Part shown: piece by piece, positions 1 through 9,952 of the stretch
How the letters are laid out: the number at the start of each line of letters is the position of its first letter
How positions within the stretch are numbered: the stretch's first letter is position 1
Source of the DNA: Apiospora phragmitis
Taxonomy: Eukaryota; Ascomycota; Sordariomycetes; Amphisphaeriales; Apiosporaceae
Assembly (NCBI GenBank): GCA_038363925.1
Contig: JAQQWL010000001.1
Span: forward strand, 2,356,001 to 2,420,000
Direction of reading: 5' to 3'
Length of the DNA stretch: 64,000 nucleotides
Translations under genes and position numbers: made by a program
Notes under the pieces: model-generated
Told to the model about the DNA's origin: nothing
Databases searched by the model: none
What the model saw: only the letters and a program-made list of their open reading frames with translations

Positions 1-609
1 GTCAAGATGCTTCGAGAATCTCTTGGCATCGGTTCTATCTATACATACTTCTATATCGTGTTTCTCTCTAGCTTGTTATGTTTCCCGCTGTTGTTCGAGA
101 GGAGCCCATCAACAGCCACCGGTCTTAGCAGATAGCAATATAACATGACCGAGCCGGGTCCAATCCTAAGGCGTATATATCATCGATATGTTGCAACGCC
201 TCATGCTACCGCGAAGTTGGGATTCAGGTGCCCCATGGGCGAACGAGAAGAAACACAAGAACGCTTCCTTCACCGCTCAGCAGGTTGACGGTCGTAAGCG
301 TGTTCCTTGTAGTGTGATTGAGGTGAGTCGCATCAAAAACAAAACGGTCGTTGTTATTAAGTTTGGAAGCCACGTGTCTGGTCACATCTTGTGGGGAGAG
401 CCCGTGAGAGAACATGAGATGAGTGACTTGTCGCGGCTTCGACTGAACTCACTTTAGCCCCTGATTAGAGTTGAGCGGGCGGAGTTTCCGGATACTCGGG
501 TATTAGCAATACTTCATTTATTAATTACACCCAAAACAAGACGTCCGATGGGATTTTCTTTGAGTTTCCCATATTAATCAGGGTCATCCAGCCCAGACCT
601 ATTCTTAAC
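1..609. other. Upstream stretch without a confident gene
   Basis: Mixed-composition DNA. One 89-codon ATG frame lies at 188-457 on the plus strand. It has no domain or feature I recognise, so I do not call it. The 3' end of the HET gene begins at 610. Confidence 0.4.
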
Positions 610-2526
610 TCAGACTAAATCAAACAATCGTATCTTCTTGTTATACTGCTGCAAAACTGCCAAGTCAATTCGTATCTTTGCCGTCTTATCTTCCTGTAGC
701 TGGAGCCTGAATTTGCTCGAATCTGTCAGGATGCAGCCTAGCCGAGGATCTAATAAGTCCGTGACTCCTGTCGACTTGTTGGAAAATGCCCAATGCCACC
801 CAAGTCGACGCTCCCAATGCCTCACTACTCTAATACCCTCAGGCAGCTCGCCCAAGACAGCTTCGCCGTAGTTAGCACCATGCATGTAGCAGCTGCTGAC
901 CATTAAGAATTGACCATCCGCTGTTGGACGTAGCACCATGAGGTATGCGCATCCTAGTAGGACGCAGACCTGATCCCCCGGCTGTATTGTCATAGGCGCT
1001 ATACCTATAACCCCCCCGGTGGCTTTGAAGAACACCCGTCCTTCGCCCACACCGGCACTTTTCCCTGCAAATAAGCGAGTCCCATTGAAATCAGATATAT
1101 TGTCATTATAGGTCAAGTATTCCAGAAGCTCCTGGTTTCTTTTCTCGGGCAAGAGCAACGCGCTTGGCGGGTAGTACGTTTCTGCCACCCGCCCGGTCAA
1201 GATGGTTGTCGAGTAAATCTCCTCCAACCGCGTCCTGTCTGGGTATCCATCATTGATATCTTTAGACACGTGTGCTTGGATCCTTTCCTTGATATCGTTG
1301 AAGGCCATACCGCTTGTAAGACCAGTGGGCACAGTGCTATCCACAGTTGCCACCGGAACACCTGCCACGCGTATAACATCTCCATCGGGAAACTGGATGA
1401 TCGATGCTAGCTGAGAGGAGGCCAGTGCCGGCTGCCACAACGCCCCCCATTGCGACTTTAATGACCAGTCTGGTACCCATGTGGGCTTTGGCGATTCATC
1501 GTGGAGCTCACACTGCGTGAGGACATCAATGTTTCCAAAAAGTCGCAAGTATTGCGAAACTACCCTCTTGTAGGCTGTGTGGGTAGGGACTGTGTAGTCT
1601 GGGATGATCTCTAGCCCCTTCCGAGTTTCTTGCAGAAGCTCTCGAACCCCGTAGACACGGTCACGGGGGTCCTTGCATTGGGAGTTTCCGAGAAAGAAAC
1701 GCAAATAACACAGTTTCACTGTCCCAATTGGCTGGCGGTCGATTCGTATCTGCTCGATTATGCCATCAAGTTTGTCAAGGCGATCGCGTAGTTTCCCAGA
1801 GATGGTTTTGTCGAACAGTGCAATCAGAGCAATTCGACAATGCTTCCAACTGATCTCTGCCTCGCCACACTTCACGACGACCTTGGGTGCGGACATATAG
1901 ATCTCTTGTCGAATCCAAACCCGATCAAACCACGGACGACAAAGAAAGTGATAGATATTCGTCACCTGGCTAGGGTCCAAGGGCAGTTGCTTAGACGGGT
2001 CAGATAATTCGCAAAGCTCGTCACTGCTGCCGGCAGCAGCAGAGAGAGACCTATCCGGATTGAGTCGGATCTTGGAGCCAAGCCAATCCAGGTCATGCAT
2101 GGCCTGATGACTATCATCGGCTTCGGATCCCATCCAAAGGACCATGCTGGTACCGTGCTGATAGATCTCATGCATAAATGCCACTTGCTTTCCTCTTTCT
2201 TTCAGATTTTCCTGGTCAATACAGATGGCATCTATCCACATAACTCGCTCCACCCTGCCGTCCCGAATGTATCGGAGAGCCTCGTTGAGATTTTGGGCGA
2301 TAGATAGCGTTGCGCCATTTTCGTGATCAATGTAGACTGTCTTCTGGATATCTTCGGAGCCCCACACGTATGAAATCGTCTCATAAGATGGAAGGTTTTC
2401 GGAGTCCAAGACCGAGTGGTCAATCAATAAGACTATGGCATCCTCAACATGGCTTGCTGGTGTGATTCTGACAAGTCGGATACTGCGCTCATTTAAACTA
2501 AGCGGCTTGTAGCAGTAAGGAGGCAT
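610..2526 (-). CDS. HET-domain (heterokaryon incompatibility) protein
   Basis: An intact, apparently intronless gene of 638 codons. I chose the ATG at 2526 because the protein then opens with Pro-Pro-Tyr-Cys-Tyr-Lys-Pro-Leu, the usual start of this family; the open frame upstream lacks a better ATG. The HET domain covers roughly residues 35-200: a 'YETISYVWG' block, then 'RVMWIDAICIDQEN', then 'MHEIYQHGTSMVLWMG'. The C-terminal two thirds has no recognisable domain, as in most family members. Known for the family: HET proteins trigger incompatibility or cell-death responses after fusion of unlike hyphae, and many are orphan paralogues of unknown partner. The allele specificity and partner cannot be read here. 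It stands alone, divergent from the glycosyltransferase at 3084, and shows no sign of RIP despite lying 7 kb from a RIP-mutated block. Confidence 0.9.
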   Translation of the reverse strand: MPPYCYKPLSLNERSIRLVRITPASHVEDAIVLLIDHSVLDSENLPSYETISYVWGSEDIQKTVYIDHENGATLSIAQNLNEALRYIRDGRVERVMWIDAICIDQENLKERGKQVAFMHEIYQHGTSMVLWMGSEADDSHQAMHDLDWLGSKIRLNPDRSLSAAAGSSDELCELSDPSKQLPLDPSQVTNIYHFLCRPWFDRVWIRQEIYMSAPKVVVKCGEAEISWKHCRIALIALFDKTISGKLRDRLDKLDGIIEQIRIDRQPIGTVKLCYLRFFLGNSQCKDPRDRVYGVRELLQETRKGLEIIPDYTVPTHTAYKRVVSQYLRLFGNIDVLTQCELHDESPKPTWVPDWSLKSQWGALWQPALASSQLASIIQFPDGDVIRVAGVPVATVDSTVPTGLTSGMAFNDIKERIQAHVSKDINDGYPDRTRLEEIYSTTILTGRVAETYYPPSALLLPEKRNQELLEYLTYNDNISDFNGTRLFAGKSAGVGEGRVFFKATGGVIGIAPMTIQPGDQVCVLLGCAYLMVLRPTADGQFLMVSSCYMHGANYGEAVLGELPEGIRVVRHWERRLGWHWAFSNKSTGVTDLLDPRLGCILTDSSKFRLQLQEDKTAKIRIDLAVLQQYNKKIRLFDLV

Positions 2527-2653
2527 TTGAGCAATGAGGAGACATTGAGTTGAAGTTGTAATCAGTGATCCGCAAATCTCCAAGAATGCGTTTCCTCCAG
2601 TCAGCCCCTGGCTGCTCTTCCCACTCAGGCAGTGGATTTAGATAACTCAGCCC

Positions 2654-2676
2654 CTACAGCCTGCTGCAGGCTGTAG
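2654..2676. repeat. Perfect 10-bp inverted repeat in HET upstream region
   Basis: Arms ctacagcctg and caggctgtag are exact reverse complements separated by ctg. The hairpin sits about 130 bp upstream of the HET start codon, in the intergenic region shared with the divergent glycosyltransferase. It could be an operator-like site or chance; no function is shown. Confidence 0.6.
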
Positions 2677-2692
2677 ATAGGATAGTGTCGAG

Positions 2693-2872
2693 ATGCAAGC
2701 CACTTTCTTGGCAGCAGCTGAGTGGCTACTAAGCGATTTTCATTGGGCAAAAGAATAGCTAATGTCGGAAACCGAGCGAAGATACTTTTATAAATGCAGC
2801 CCAGCCGCTATTGTGTCCCTTTATCATTGGCCACCTAAAACGATAAATGCAAGCCACTTCGTTTGCAGCAGC
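2693..2872. repeat. Imperfect 26-bp direct repeat upstream of HET gene
   Basis: Two copies, 2693-2718 and 2847-2872, both start with atgcaagccactt and end with gcagcagc, differing at a few central bases. They lie 167-346 bp upstream of the HET start, between two divergent genes. The rest of 2527-3083 is AT-leaning spacer with no gene. Confidence 0.55.
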
Positions 2873-3083
2873 AGGTATTCGACATGTAAACGTCATCATG
2901 TAGGGAAGGCTTTTAATATTATGCAGTTTCATGTTTGATATTACAACGCTTATTAATGGTCGAGCCAGGACGGATGCTGCACTGGTTATTAATCAAAAGG
3001 CATTCAATATAGGGAACTCGGTTTTCCCTCATGACGGGGCCTGCAAATTTTCTTAGTTCACGCCTCTTGTCGCCTGTTCAAGG

Positions 3084-4154
3084 ATGTCAACACCACCTTC
3101 CGAGCGGAATGCTTACGTCACCTTGATCACACGCGCTAGCTACCTTCCCGGCGTCGTGATTCTGGCTGATACCCTTCGGCGTCATGGCAACCAATCCCCC
3201 TTGGTTGTTCTCTACACCTCGAGCCTGTCGGATGCGGGTGTAAAAGCACTCAAGCTCGAAGCGCCTAAGCAAAACTTGATACCTAAGTTGTGTCAAGACC
3301 TACTACCACCAAAGGGCAGCCAGATCACATTGATCGCTGAACGGTTTAGGGACACTTGGACAAAACTGCGAGCCTTCGAGCTGTTCGAATTCGACACGGT
3401 CTGCTTCCTCGATGCTGATATGGCCGTATTTGGCCGCATCGAGTCGGTATTCCACTTGCGGAACCAATTCCCACGCGACTGGATCATCGCTAACCACTCA
3501 TGTGTCTGTAACCGAGGCAAAGCCCCCTGGGCACCAGATGACTGGTGTCCAGAGAACTGTGCGTACACCTGTGTGTCCCACCCAGCCGCAATCGATGAGC
3601 CTACCCAGCCATCACCTGACGGGCCAAGGACCCACCAAATCTTGAACGGGGGTATGTTCGTCTTCAGCCCTACAGAAGATATGTGGACCGACATGATGTC
3701 TTACTTCAATACCACTCCGCTTCTGTCATCGTTCATGTTCCCGGACCAGGATTTCCTGGCACACTTCTTCAAGGAAAAGTGGCGTGCTATAGGATGGCGC
3801 TACAATGCGCTAAAGACCATGCGCTATAATCATGGCAACATCTGGCGGGACGATGCTGTCCTCAGTCTTCACTACATCGTCGATAAGCCGTGGACGAAGC
3901 GGGTCGGGCCTGATGGGGTGGCGGGTTATAAGGGCCGGGACGGAGTCACGCATCAGTGGTGGTGGGATGCCTATAATAAATGGGAAGCCGAAAGATGTGC
4001 AGAAACAACCGTCCTTCAGCTTGTACGGAAAGGAGTTGCACCCCCCGCAGGTGTCGTTGATGGCTGGCTGAAGGAGACGGACCCCGACGTCAAGGCTATT
4101 GGTAGCGATGTCCAAGGGTTTGCAAACAATCGAGTGCCCATCACGCAAGGTTGA
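3084..4154 (+). CDS. Family 8 glycosyltransferase (glycogenin/galactinol synthase-like)
   Basis: An intact single-exon gene of 356 codons, the usual size of fungal GT8 enzymes. The N-terminal block 'AYVTLITRASYLPGVVILAD' is the nucleotide-sugar-binding start of the fold. The metal-binding DxD motif is DAD at residues 110-112 in 'VCFLDADMAVF'. Further family blocks are 'ILNGGMFVFSP' near residue 188, 'FPDQDFL' near residue 218 and 'LHYIVDKPW' near residue 262. There is no signal peptide or membrane anchor, so a cytosolic enzyme is likely. Known for the family: retaining transfer of glucose or galactose from a UDP-sugar; acceptors vary (protein tyrosine, inositol, others). The acceptor is not predictable here. 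The gene is divergent from the HET gene, about 560 bp apart. An alternative label is a generic glycogenin-like protein. Confidence 0.9.
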   Translation: MSTPPSERNAYVTLITRASYLPGVVILADTLRRHGNQSPLVVLYTSSLSDAGVKALKLEAPKQNLIPKLCQDLLPPKGSQITLIAERFRDTWTKLRAFELFEFDTVCFLDADMAVFGRIESVFHLRNQFPRDWIIANHSCVCNRGKAPWAPDDWCPENCAYTCVSHPAAIDEPTQPSPDGPRTHQILNGGMFVFSPTEDMWTDMMSYFNTTPLLSSFMFPDQDFLAHFFKEKWRAIGWRYNALKTMRYNHGNIWRDDAVLSLHYIVDKPWTKRVGPDGVAGYKGRDGVTHQWWWDAYNKWEAERCAETTVLQLVRKGVAPPAGVVDGWLKETDPDVKAIGSDVQGFANNRVPITQG

Positions 4155-4405
4155 CTTGGAATAGACTCAGCACTTTGTTCGAAGTCACTGGTTTTCAATA
4201 TTGTTACTTCACCTTGTCTGACAGCGAGGGAAATGCACGGTACAGTGGTTGCCTGGTTTGAAGTATACGATGCGCCCAGATCGGACGTCATGGACTGCAG
4301 GTCATCTTAGCTATCTCCATACACAGCATTTATCGTAATATTAAACTCTATCTTGTTTACTTACCGAGCCAGCCGTTGCCAAACCACCGCGGGTGGCCCA
4401 CGACT
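4155..4405. other. Short intergenic spacer
   Basis: Spacer between the glycosyltransferase and the next plus-strand open frame. No regulatory site can be supported. Confidence 0.4.
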
Positions 4406-5266
4406 ATGAAGTGGGGCATCAACGAAAACCAGCTGGAGCGGCAGTCCGACCACGCAAAGACATTCCACACCGCGTTCGGCTTTGAGCACGACGGACAACC
4501 GTTTTTCATGCAGGTTGAAGTGAACGGCCATTTGAAGGGCAAGCACAATGTCGGATCTGAAACACAAGGTCAAGCGGAGGTTCAAGCGGTTCAAGTTCCC
4601 GGCCGAGCCGCAAACTGCTACGACGATGGTGAACTTTGGTGGGAGGAGATCGCATACCAAACCCCATTAGACGAGCTTGCGAGATCTATACCAGACCAGA
4701 TGGTTCTAGCCAATATGAAACAGGTCCCGTGGGTACCTGGGACGCAGACCGGCCCAAAGCCCCTTTACCAAATCAGCGCAAAGACTGAAGAGACAACAAT
4801 TGAAGAAGAGACGGTGGATGCCTTGGACAAGGAGATTGAGCAGCCATACATCACGAATCTACTGACACACCCACAGGTGGAAGAGCTGCGGGCCGGAGCA
4901 ATGGCAGTGCTATCCCTAGGACAACCCTCAACCAGATCAATATTCCAACAAACATCTAGACAACGACAACCACTTCGACCAGACCGAAGTGGGCTGCCGG
5001 ATTCAATAAGAGATGACAGCAAAGAGTCCCTGGGAGTCAGTACCGACGCGGCAGACAGCCAATCGGCACAAGAGCTCGACACGGCGGCGCCGCAAGATCA
5101 CACCACCAACCCTCCTGCAAACTCGGAGCAAATCGAGAGGCTTTTACAAGAAGCTAAACTGCCTCTCATACTCCAGCTTATAATTTTGTGGCTTATGTCG
5201 CTCGGCACGAGGTGGCCACCGTTGGAGAACAGACGCCTTCTGTCGAGTACAACCGCAGCCGACTAG
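4406..5266 (+). CDS. Hypothetical protein with C-terminal hydrophobic segment
   Basis: An open frame of about 286 codons from the ATG at 4406; the frame stays open upstream to 4376 without a further ATG, so a 5' exon could be missing. I do not recognise a domain. The N-terminal half is charged with a 'FGFEHDGQPFFMQVEVNGHL' block that looks like a folded strand pair. The middle (about residues 170-245) is rich in Ser, Asp, Gln and Pro and likely disordered. Near the C-terminus 'LPLILQLIILWLMSLGT' is long enough for one membrane span or tail anchor. Good codon-like composition and length support a real gene, but there is no conserved motif to confirm it. Confidence 0.45.
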   Translation: MKWGINENQLERQSDHAKTFHTAFGFEHDGQPFFMQVEVNGHLKGKHNVGSETQGQAEVQAVQVPGRAANCYDDGELWWEEIAYQTPLDELARSIPDQMVLANMKQVPWVPGTQTGPKPLYQISAKTEETTIEEETVDALDKEIEQPYITNLLTHPQVEELRAGAMAVLSLGQPSTRSIFQQTSRQRQPLRPDRSGLPDSIRDDSKESLGVSTDAADSQSAQELDTAAPQDHTTNPPANSEQIERLLQEAKLPLILQLIILWLMSLGTRWPPLENRRLLSSTTAAD

Positions 5267-5867
5267 CGTTGCTGCTGTAAGCTTGGCAAATCAAGTACTG
5301 AGTGAGAGCAGTCCAGAGTCAATTACAACGGATGTAAGGTACCGATAATTAACATAAATGTTTGTTATGCACCTTAATTGTCGTCGAGCAGATTCTGCCT
5401 GAACTGCAATCTCTCTGTGTTTGTACAAACCCTCCTGATGTTGGTGTTGGTTCGTCGGGAATTACCCCTGAAGGTTTCCGAGTACGCTGTTGGTTTTAGT
5501 TGGGTCCGGGGTAGTTAGCGGGGGCGGACGGTTGGGGAGCCGAGGTTCAATTCCCGTCGTAACATTGTAACGTCATCCTGCAACTCTCCCTTCAATCCAT
5601 CGTATTAGGTCGTCGGATGGAATTGGAGATTGACGTTGATATCTAATACTTTCATACCGAAGTTTGCTACATCAGATCATATGTTCATAGCATTGTCCCT
5701 GCCCGTTTTAAAGGCTCGGTCCCCTCAGCGCTAAATCCGCCGGACAATTGCCTGCTTACGCGCCGCGCGCCCTAACCTCCAGCGAGCCTCTGCACTTCCT
5801 TTTTCTCGACAATTATTTACTCGCTTACTTGGTTCCCGTGTTTCAGCGATTAGTCCAGCTAGCAAAC
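5267..5867. other. Intergenic region upstream of enoyl-CoA hydratase
   Basis: 600 bp with no supported gene. A string ggttcaattcc at about 5544-5554 resembles a pol III B box, but no cloverleaf folds around it. C/T-rich sequence precedes the start codon at 5868, as is common in fungal promoters. Confidence 0.4.
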
Positions 5868-6877
5868 ATGTCTTCCCCCAAAAGCGCAACAGCGCTTCCC
5901 GCCGGTCTTGCCTCGCCGCCGCCACCAGTGCCGGACACGTTGGTTTCCTTCCCCGCCCCGCACGTCCTGCTGGTGACCCTGAACCGCCCCAAGCAGCTCA
6001 ACTGCATCCCGCGCCCGCAGCACTTCGCACTGGAGCGGCTCTGGGACTGGTACGACGCCGAGCCCACGCTGCGCTGCGCCGTCATCACGGGAACCGGCCG
6101 CGCCTTTTGCGCCGGTGCTGATCTGAAGGAGTGGAACGCGATCAACACGCGCACCACCACCACTGGCCAATCCGCCGCGGAACCCGCCACCGGCAATTCG
6201 CCCAGTGGCGCCCCGTCGCAAGCCGCCATCACGGCGTCGGGTGCTGCAGCAAGCACCACCGCCCCGCAGCAGCAGCAGCATCAACAGCCCAACGAAGAAG
6301 ACGCGTCCATGCACCCCATAGCCCGCATGCCCGCGGCGGCTTCGGCGGCATGAGCAACCGCGGCGGCGCCAAGCCGATCCTGGCCGCGGCCAACGGCATC
6401 TGCTTCGGCGGCGGCATGGAGATGGCCATCAACTGCGACATGGTGATCGCGTCGGCTTCGGCGCGCTTCGCGCTGCCCGAGGTGACCATCGGCGTCATCG
6501 CGCTCGCGGGCGCGCTGCCGCGGCTCGGGCGCAGCGTGGGGCGGCAGCGCGCGTCGGAGATGGCGCTGAGCGGCAAGTCGTACACGGCGGCCGAGATGCG
6601 GGAGTGGGGGCTCGTCAACGAGGTCGTGTTCGAGGGGGCGGACGTCGTGGCGAAGGCGTTGGAGTGGGCGGCGAAGATTGCGGGGAATAGTCCCGATGCG
6701 GTCATCGTCAGTCGCGAGGGGTTGAAGCTCGGATGGGAGGGCGTGGGGCCCGAGATGGGCACGGATATGCTGATCAAGGGGTGGTATGGGCGGATTGAGA
6801 GTGGTAAGAACATGATCGAGGGCGTCAGGAGCTTTAATGAGAAGCGGAAGCCGGTGTGGAAGGATAGCAAGTTGTAG
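5868..6877 (+). CDS. Enoyl-CoA hydratase/isomerase family protein (one frameshift)
   Basis: Crotonase-fold enzyme, about 336 codons if one base is restored. ATG at 5868 gives the family start 'VLLVTLNRPKQLN'. The first oxyanion-hole segment is 'GRAFCAGADLKEW', the second 'NGICFGGGMEMAINCDM'. Both catalytic glutamates of hydratases are present (Glu in GGGMEMA and Glu in LPEV). The C-terminal half has 'GVIALAGALPRLGRSVG' and 'EWGLVNEV'. Between the two halves sits an unusual linker of about 60 residues rich in Ala, Thr, Ser, Gln and Pro with a glutamine run. The frame changes at about 6330-6336 inside a GC-rich run: one base appears to be missing, since both sides match the family in different frames. 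I see no convincing intron there. Likely acts in mitochondrial or peroxisomal acyl-CoA metabolism; the substrate is not predictable. Confidence 0.85.
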
Positions 6878-8539
6878 CCGGTGCTTCATCACACCACACG
6901 CAGCCCCACGTGCCAGGAACAGGTCGCCATCTGCTGCAGCAGCTTTACGATGTATCCCAACACAGGAGACCAATCATGGATTTCTCTTATCATAATCTGT
7001 CATTGCAGCATGTCATCCTCTCATATATCATGTAACCTGAATTTTAATATACTGCTCATCGTGTCCGCTACATATGTTATAATAAAGGGTAGTGCTCTTG
7101 TCTATAATGGGCAAGCTTTGCACTGTTCGGCAAGGGCCAGTCTTGTCGCTAATTAACTATAGAACGACAGCGGCTAGTAAGATCCAGTATTGCGACATCT
7201 GCTATGGTCCCTCCCTACATCTTCCCTTCTTCATCCCAGCTCCTGAATCCAATTATTCCGCCAGATGAATACTCCAGATGTGTTCCACTCCTGGGTCGAA
7301 GCATCCTCGAGGAAGGCCATGCCCAGCTCGGCCTTCGTGAATGTCGTCTTAGGAGGATTGGAAACATCGTGTGCGCTCCTCGTCGATGACCAGTGCGACG
7401 ATGCCGGCATCTGTGCGGATCTTGTCCATGGTGTCTTCTAGATGCAGGTGTAGACTAGTATGCCGGACCAATGCTCATATACGGAATGGGTTATCAAGGC
7501 CAGGCTTATCTTTCTCCACGGCTCGAAGCATACAGGGAGATGGCCGAGATCCCGTTATTCGAGACCATTGTGTAATGTCGATCCTAATCTTGTCCGGTTC
7601 TATGTGCTGATGATTCAGCCTGTCATCCCGCGTTACAGAGTTTCAGCGGCGGGCTCCTTTGATGCCATGCAAGACTTAAACGGCGAAAGATCACATGAGC
7701 AATTCGAGGTAACCTGGACACAGTCTCGATTTTGCGACTGCAAACAACCCGAATGGTTACATTTAGCTCATACGTTTTGCTTTCTCTCGTTCTGGCACTT
7801 CCACCACTCTAGTACCATCTCATACTCGCAACCCCTACTTCAGCTCTCACCAATATTATCTCCCTCCGCCAGCTACAAATTTGGATACCACAGGGTCCCG
7901 AGTGCTAAGCCCGGTGATCCCTTAGGAGCCGAGTAGGATAGCATTTTTAATTGAATTAAAACCAGTTCGAGTTTTTATCCTAAGTCCTGCATAGGGGTCT
8001 CCTGCACGAGGAAGAACATCCGGGTAACCATGAATGCTGGCTCCAGCAGCGGCAACGAGTCTTTCAAGCCTTCCCGAGGCGACTTATGTTTGTTCCTCTT
8101 ATTCTGGATAACGTCTACATCCGCCTTCCCGTACGACTGTAAGATGCGTCCAACATTCTTAAGACTGAGGGCCTGCACCAATAGATGGTGCTTATATATG
8201 CGGAAAGGGCTGTGAGCGGGGGCATTCTCTATATAAGGAATAACGTTCGGGATCAAGACGTCTTGGATGGCGTCCACATGGCGACGGTAATGGGGTGGAG
8301 CGTCTGACAGAGCGCCCTGAACTCTCGGCAATGGGGAGTGATCGCGATCAAGGGCTGGATCTGGAGGGGCCTGCATCGGGCATCTCGACGTCTTCAGCAA
8401 GTTCAGCTACCTGTATAACTAGAAGAAAGTGCTGAGGGACCTAAGTATATTAAATCAGTTTTTCCTCTTTTGAAATGTGTTTCGTTCCGGTTGAGGTTTA
8501 ATATTTATAATTTGAAATTTGTTCGCGTACCTTTTTTAT
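6878..8539. other. 1.7-kb stretch with only weak open frames
   Basis: Open frames occur at 7460-7936 (plus, 158 codons) and 7975-8400 (minus, best ATG inside), but neither has a recognisable domain or conserved motif and their frames overlap weak alternatives. The first 250 bp is probably the 3' region of the hydratase gene. I would not annotate a gene here without transcripts. Confidence 0.35.
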
Positions 8540-9394
8540 TCACGTCAAAATTTCGATCTCGATCGGCAGTGGCTCAATCTTCGTAATATCGTCGCCCCAT
8601 ACCGCCACGTTGAGTACCGAGCAACCTTTCTCAACCGACACCAAGTCCGCAAACGCGGCCTTGCCATCGGATAGGGTACGTTGAATATTGTCGACAAAGT
8701 AGGTCAGGAAAGAAGAAATATTCGCTTTGTCTCTCTTGCCCTCTCCCCACAACATCCGTATGTTCAGCAATTCCAACTTGAGAAGCTCTATCGGAAGAAT
8801 ATCGGGTTTAGCAAGTGCTTTCCGCACCTCTTCCAGAATGACTTCAAGGTGCCCCAGAATGTCGTACCTGTTGAAACATCTGACGGTCCTGAATGGTTTC
8901 TTGTTCGTATCCTTGTCAGTGCCAACCTTCCACTTGGGGCAAGAGGACACCTTTGCATAACATCTGTCCAATACCTGGCGGGTCGGGTGTTTGGTGGAGA
9001 TGATGTCGCAGCTGGCCATCATCTTGGGGAGGGCGCAGTCCTGTAAGCACACATTGACATGTTGTAGCACATATTCCTGATGTTGCGCGCTTTTTAAGGA
9101 GCTGCAGTTGGTGTAGGCAATGGTGTGACTGCATGACAGATAATTATAGGCTCGTTTAAAGCTTCTTTCGTCGCAGCACTCGATGAGCGGAATGTACGAT
9201 ACTTGGTCGGTAATGCCGCGGTGTGCCAAATCGTAAGAGAACACCACCTCGCTGCCCACGGTGGTCCTGACTTTACCAGCTTTGGCGGTGCCCGGGTCGG
9301 ATTGAGCGACCAATTTCTTAGCCTCGAGTGTGTTATTGGTAGCGCGCATGAAAACGAAATCGCCTCCGTCTGTAGTCCAACCAACAATGACCAT
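8540..9394 (-). CDS. Hypothetical protein, probably missing a 5' exon
   Basis: An intact 284-codon frame from the ATG at 9394. I do not recognise the family. The protein has a mixed alpha/beta look, eleven or more cysteines with a cluster in the middle ('LSCSHTIAYTNCSSLK', 'VNVCLQDCALPKMMASCDII'), and no signal peptide or membrane segment. Upstream the same frame continues for about 22 well-formed codons ('DEYDAFRKDIDLHKK') to an in-frame TAA that ends with a possible acceptor ...tctaag, so the annotated ATG may be an internal Met of a longer gene with a 5' exon. The cysteine pattern could suit metal binding, but no known spacing fits. Confidence 0.5.
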   Translation of the reverse strand: MVIVGWTTDGGDFVFMRATNNTLEAKKLVAQSDPGTAKAGKVRTTVGSEVVFSYDLAHRGITDQVSYIPLIECCDERSFKRAYNYLSCSHTIAYTNCSSLKSAQHQEYVLQHVNVCLQDCALPKMMASCDIISTKHPTRQVLDRCYAKVSSCPKWKVGTDKDTNKKPFRTVRCFNRYDILGHLEVILEEVRKALAKPDILPIELLKLELLNIRMLWGEGKRDKANISSFLTYFVDNIQRTLSDGKAAFADLVSVEKGCSVLNVAVWGDDITKIEPLPIEIEILT

Positions 9395-9667
9395 TTTCTT
9401 ATGAAGATCGATATCCTTCCTGAAGGCGTCGTACTCATCTCCAAGGGTTGGGTCGACACCTTAGACTCCGAGACCTGTACGGGGACCAAGGTTGGTGCGA
9501 TTCCCTATTGGTGGTCATCTCGGGGGAGTTGAGAGGGCACCATTCTGTCTGGCTGGTTGGGGTGCTGGGCGATGTCTGCCGAGGGCGGAAGGGAAATGAG
9601 GTTGGTCAAAGTATGGGATGGTAAAAGAGAACTTGTGAGGAGGGGTTAGTGCTTGCTTTTCTTTAGA

Positions 9668-9952
9668 GGTGGAGGAAATATATTATGATAGCAGCTGTGG
9701 GAGAGAAAGAGGAAAAGGAAGTATAAAAGGTAGATGGATGGTTAGAGTTTAAGATGGTGGTATTTGTATACTTGCCTTATTTTAGCTGTTTGGATATACC
9801 CAAGTACCTATACGTATTGATCACCTGTGGAAGAGTTCTCAAAGGTGGAGGGAAGATATTGTAATAGTAGCTGTGGGAGAGAAAGAGGAAATGAATTATG
9901 GAAGGATTATTGGATTGTTAGGTGCTGCGATACTAGTATACCAGTGTTAATA
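9668..9952. repeat. Degenerate tandem duplication abutting the transposon nest
   Basis: About 53 bp at 9668-9720 recurs at 9844-9896 with the shared core agctgtgggagagaaagagg. The sequence after each copy is also loosely alike, so the unit may be about 176 bp, with the second cut short by the transposon end at 9955. No coding potential. Confidence 0.6.

Noticed and set aside
5500..5575. Possible tRNA or SINE from a B-box-like ggttcaattcc
   Set aside because: The flanking bases do not form a T stem and there is no acceptor or D arm around it.
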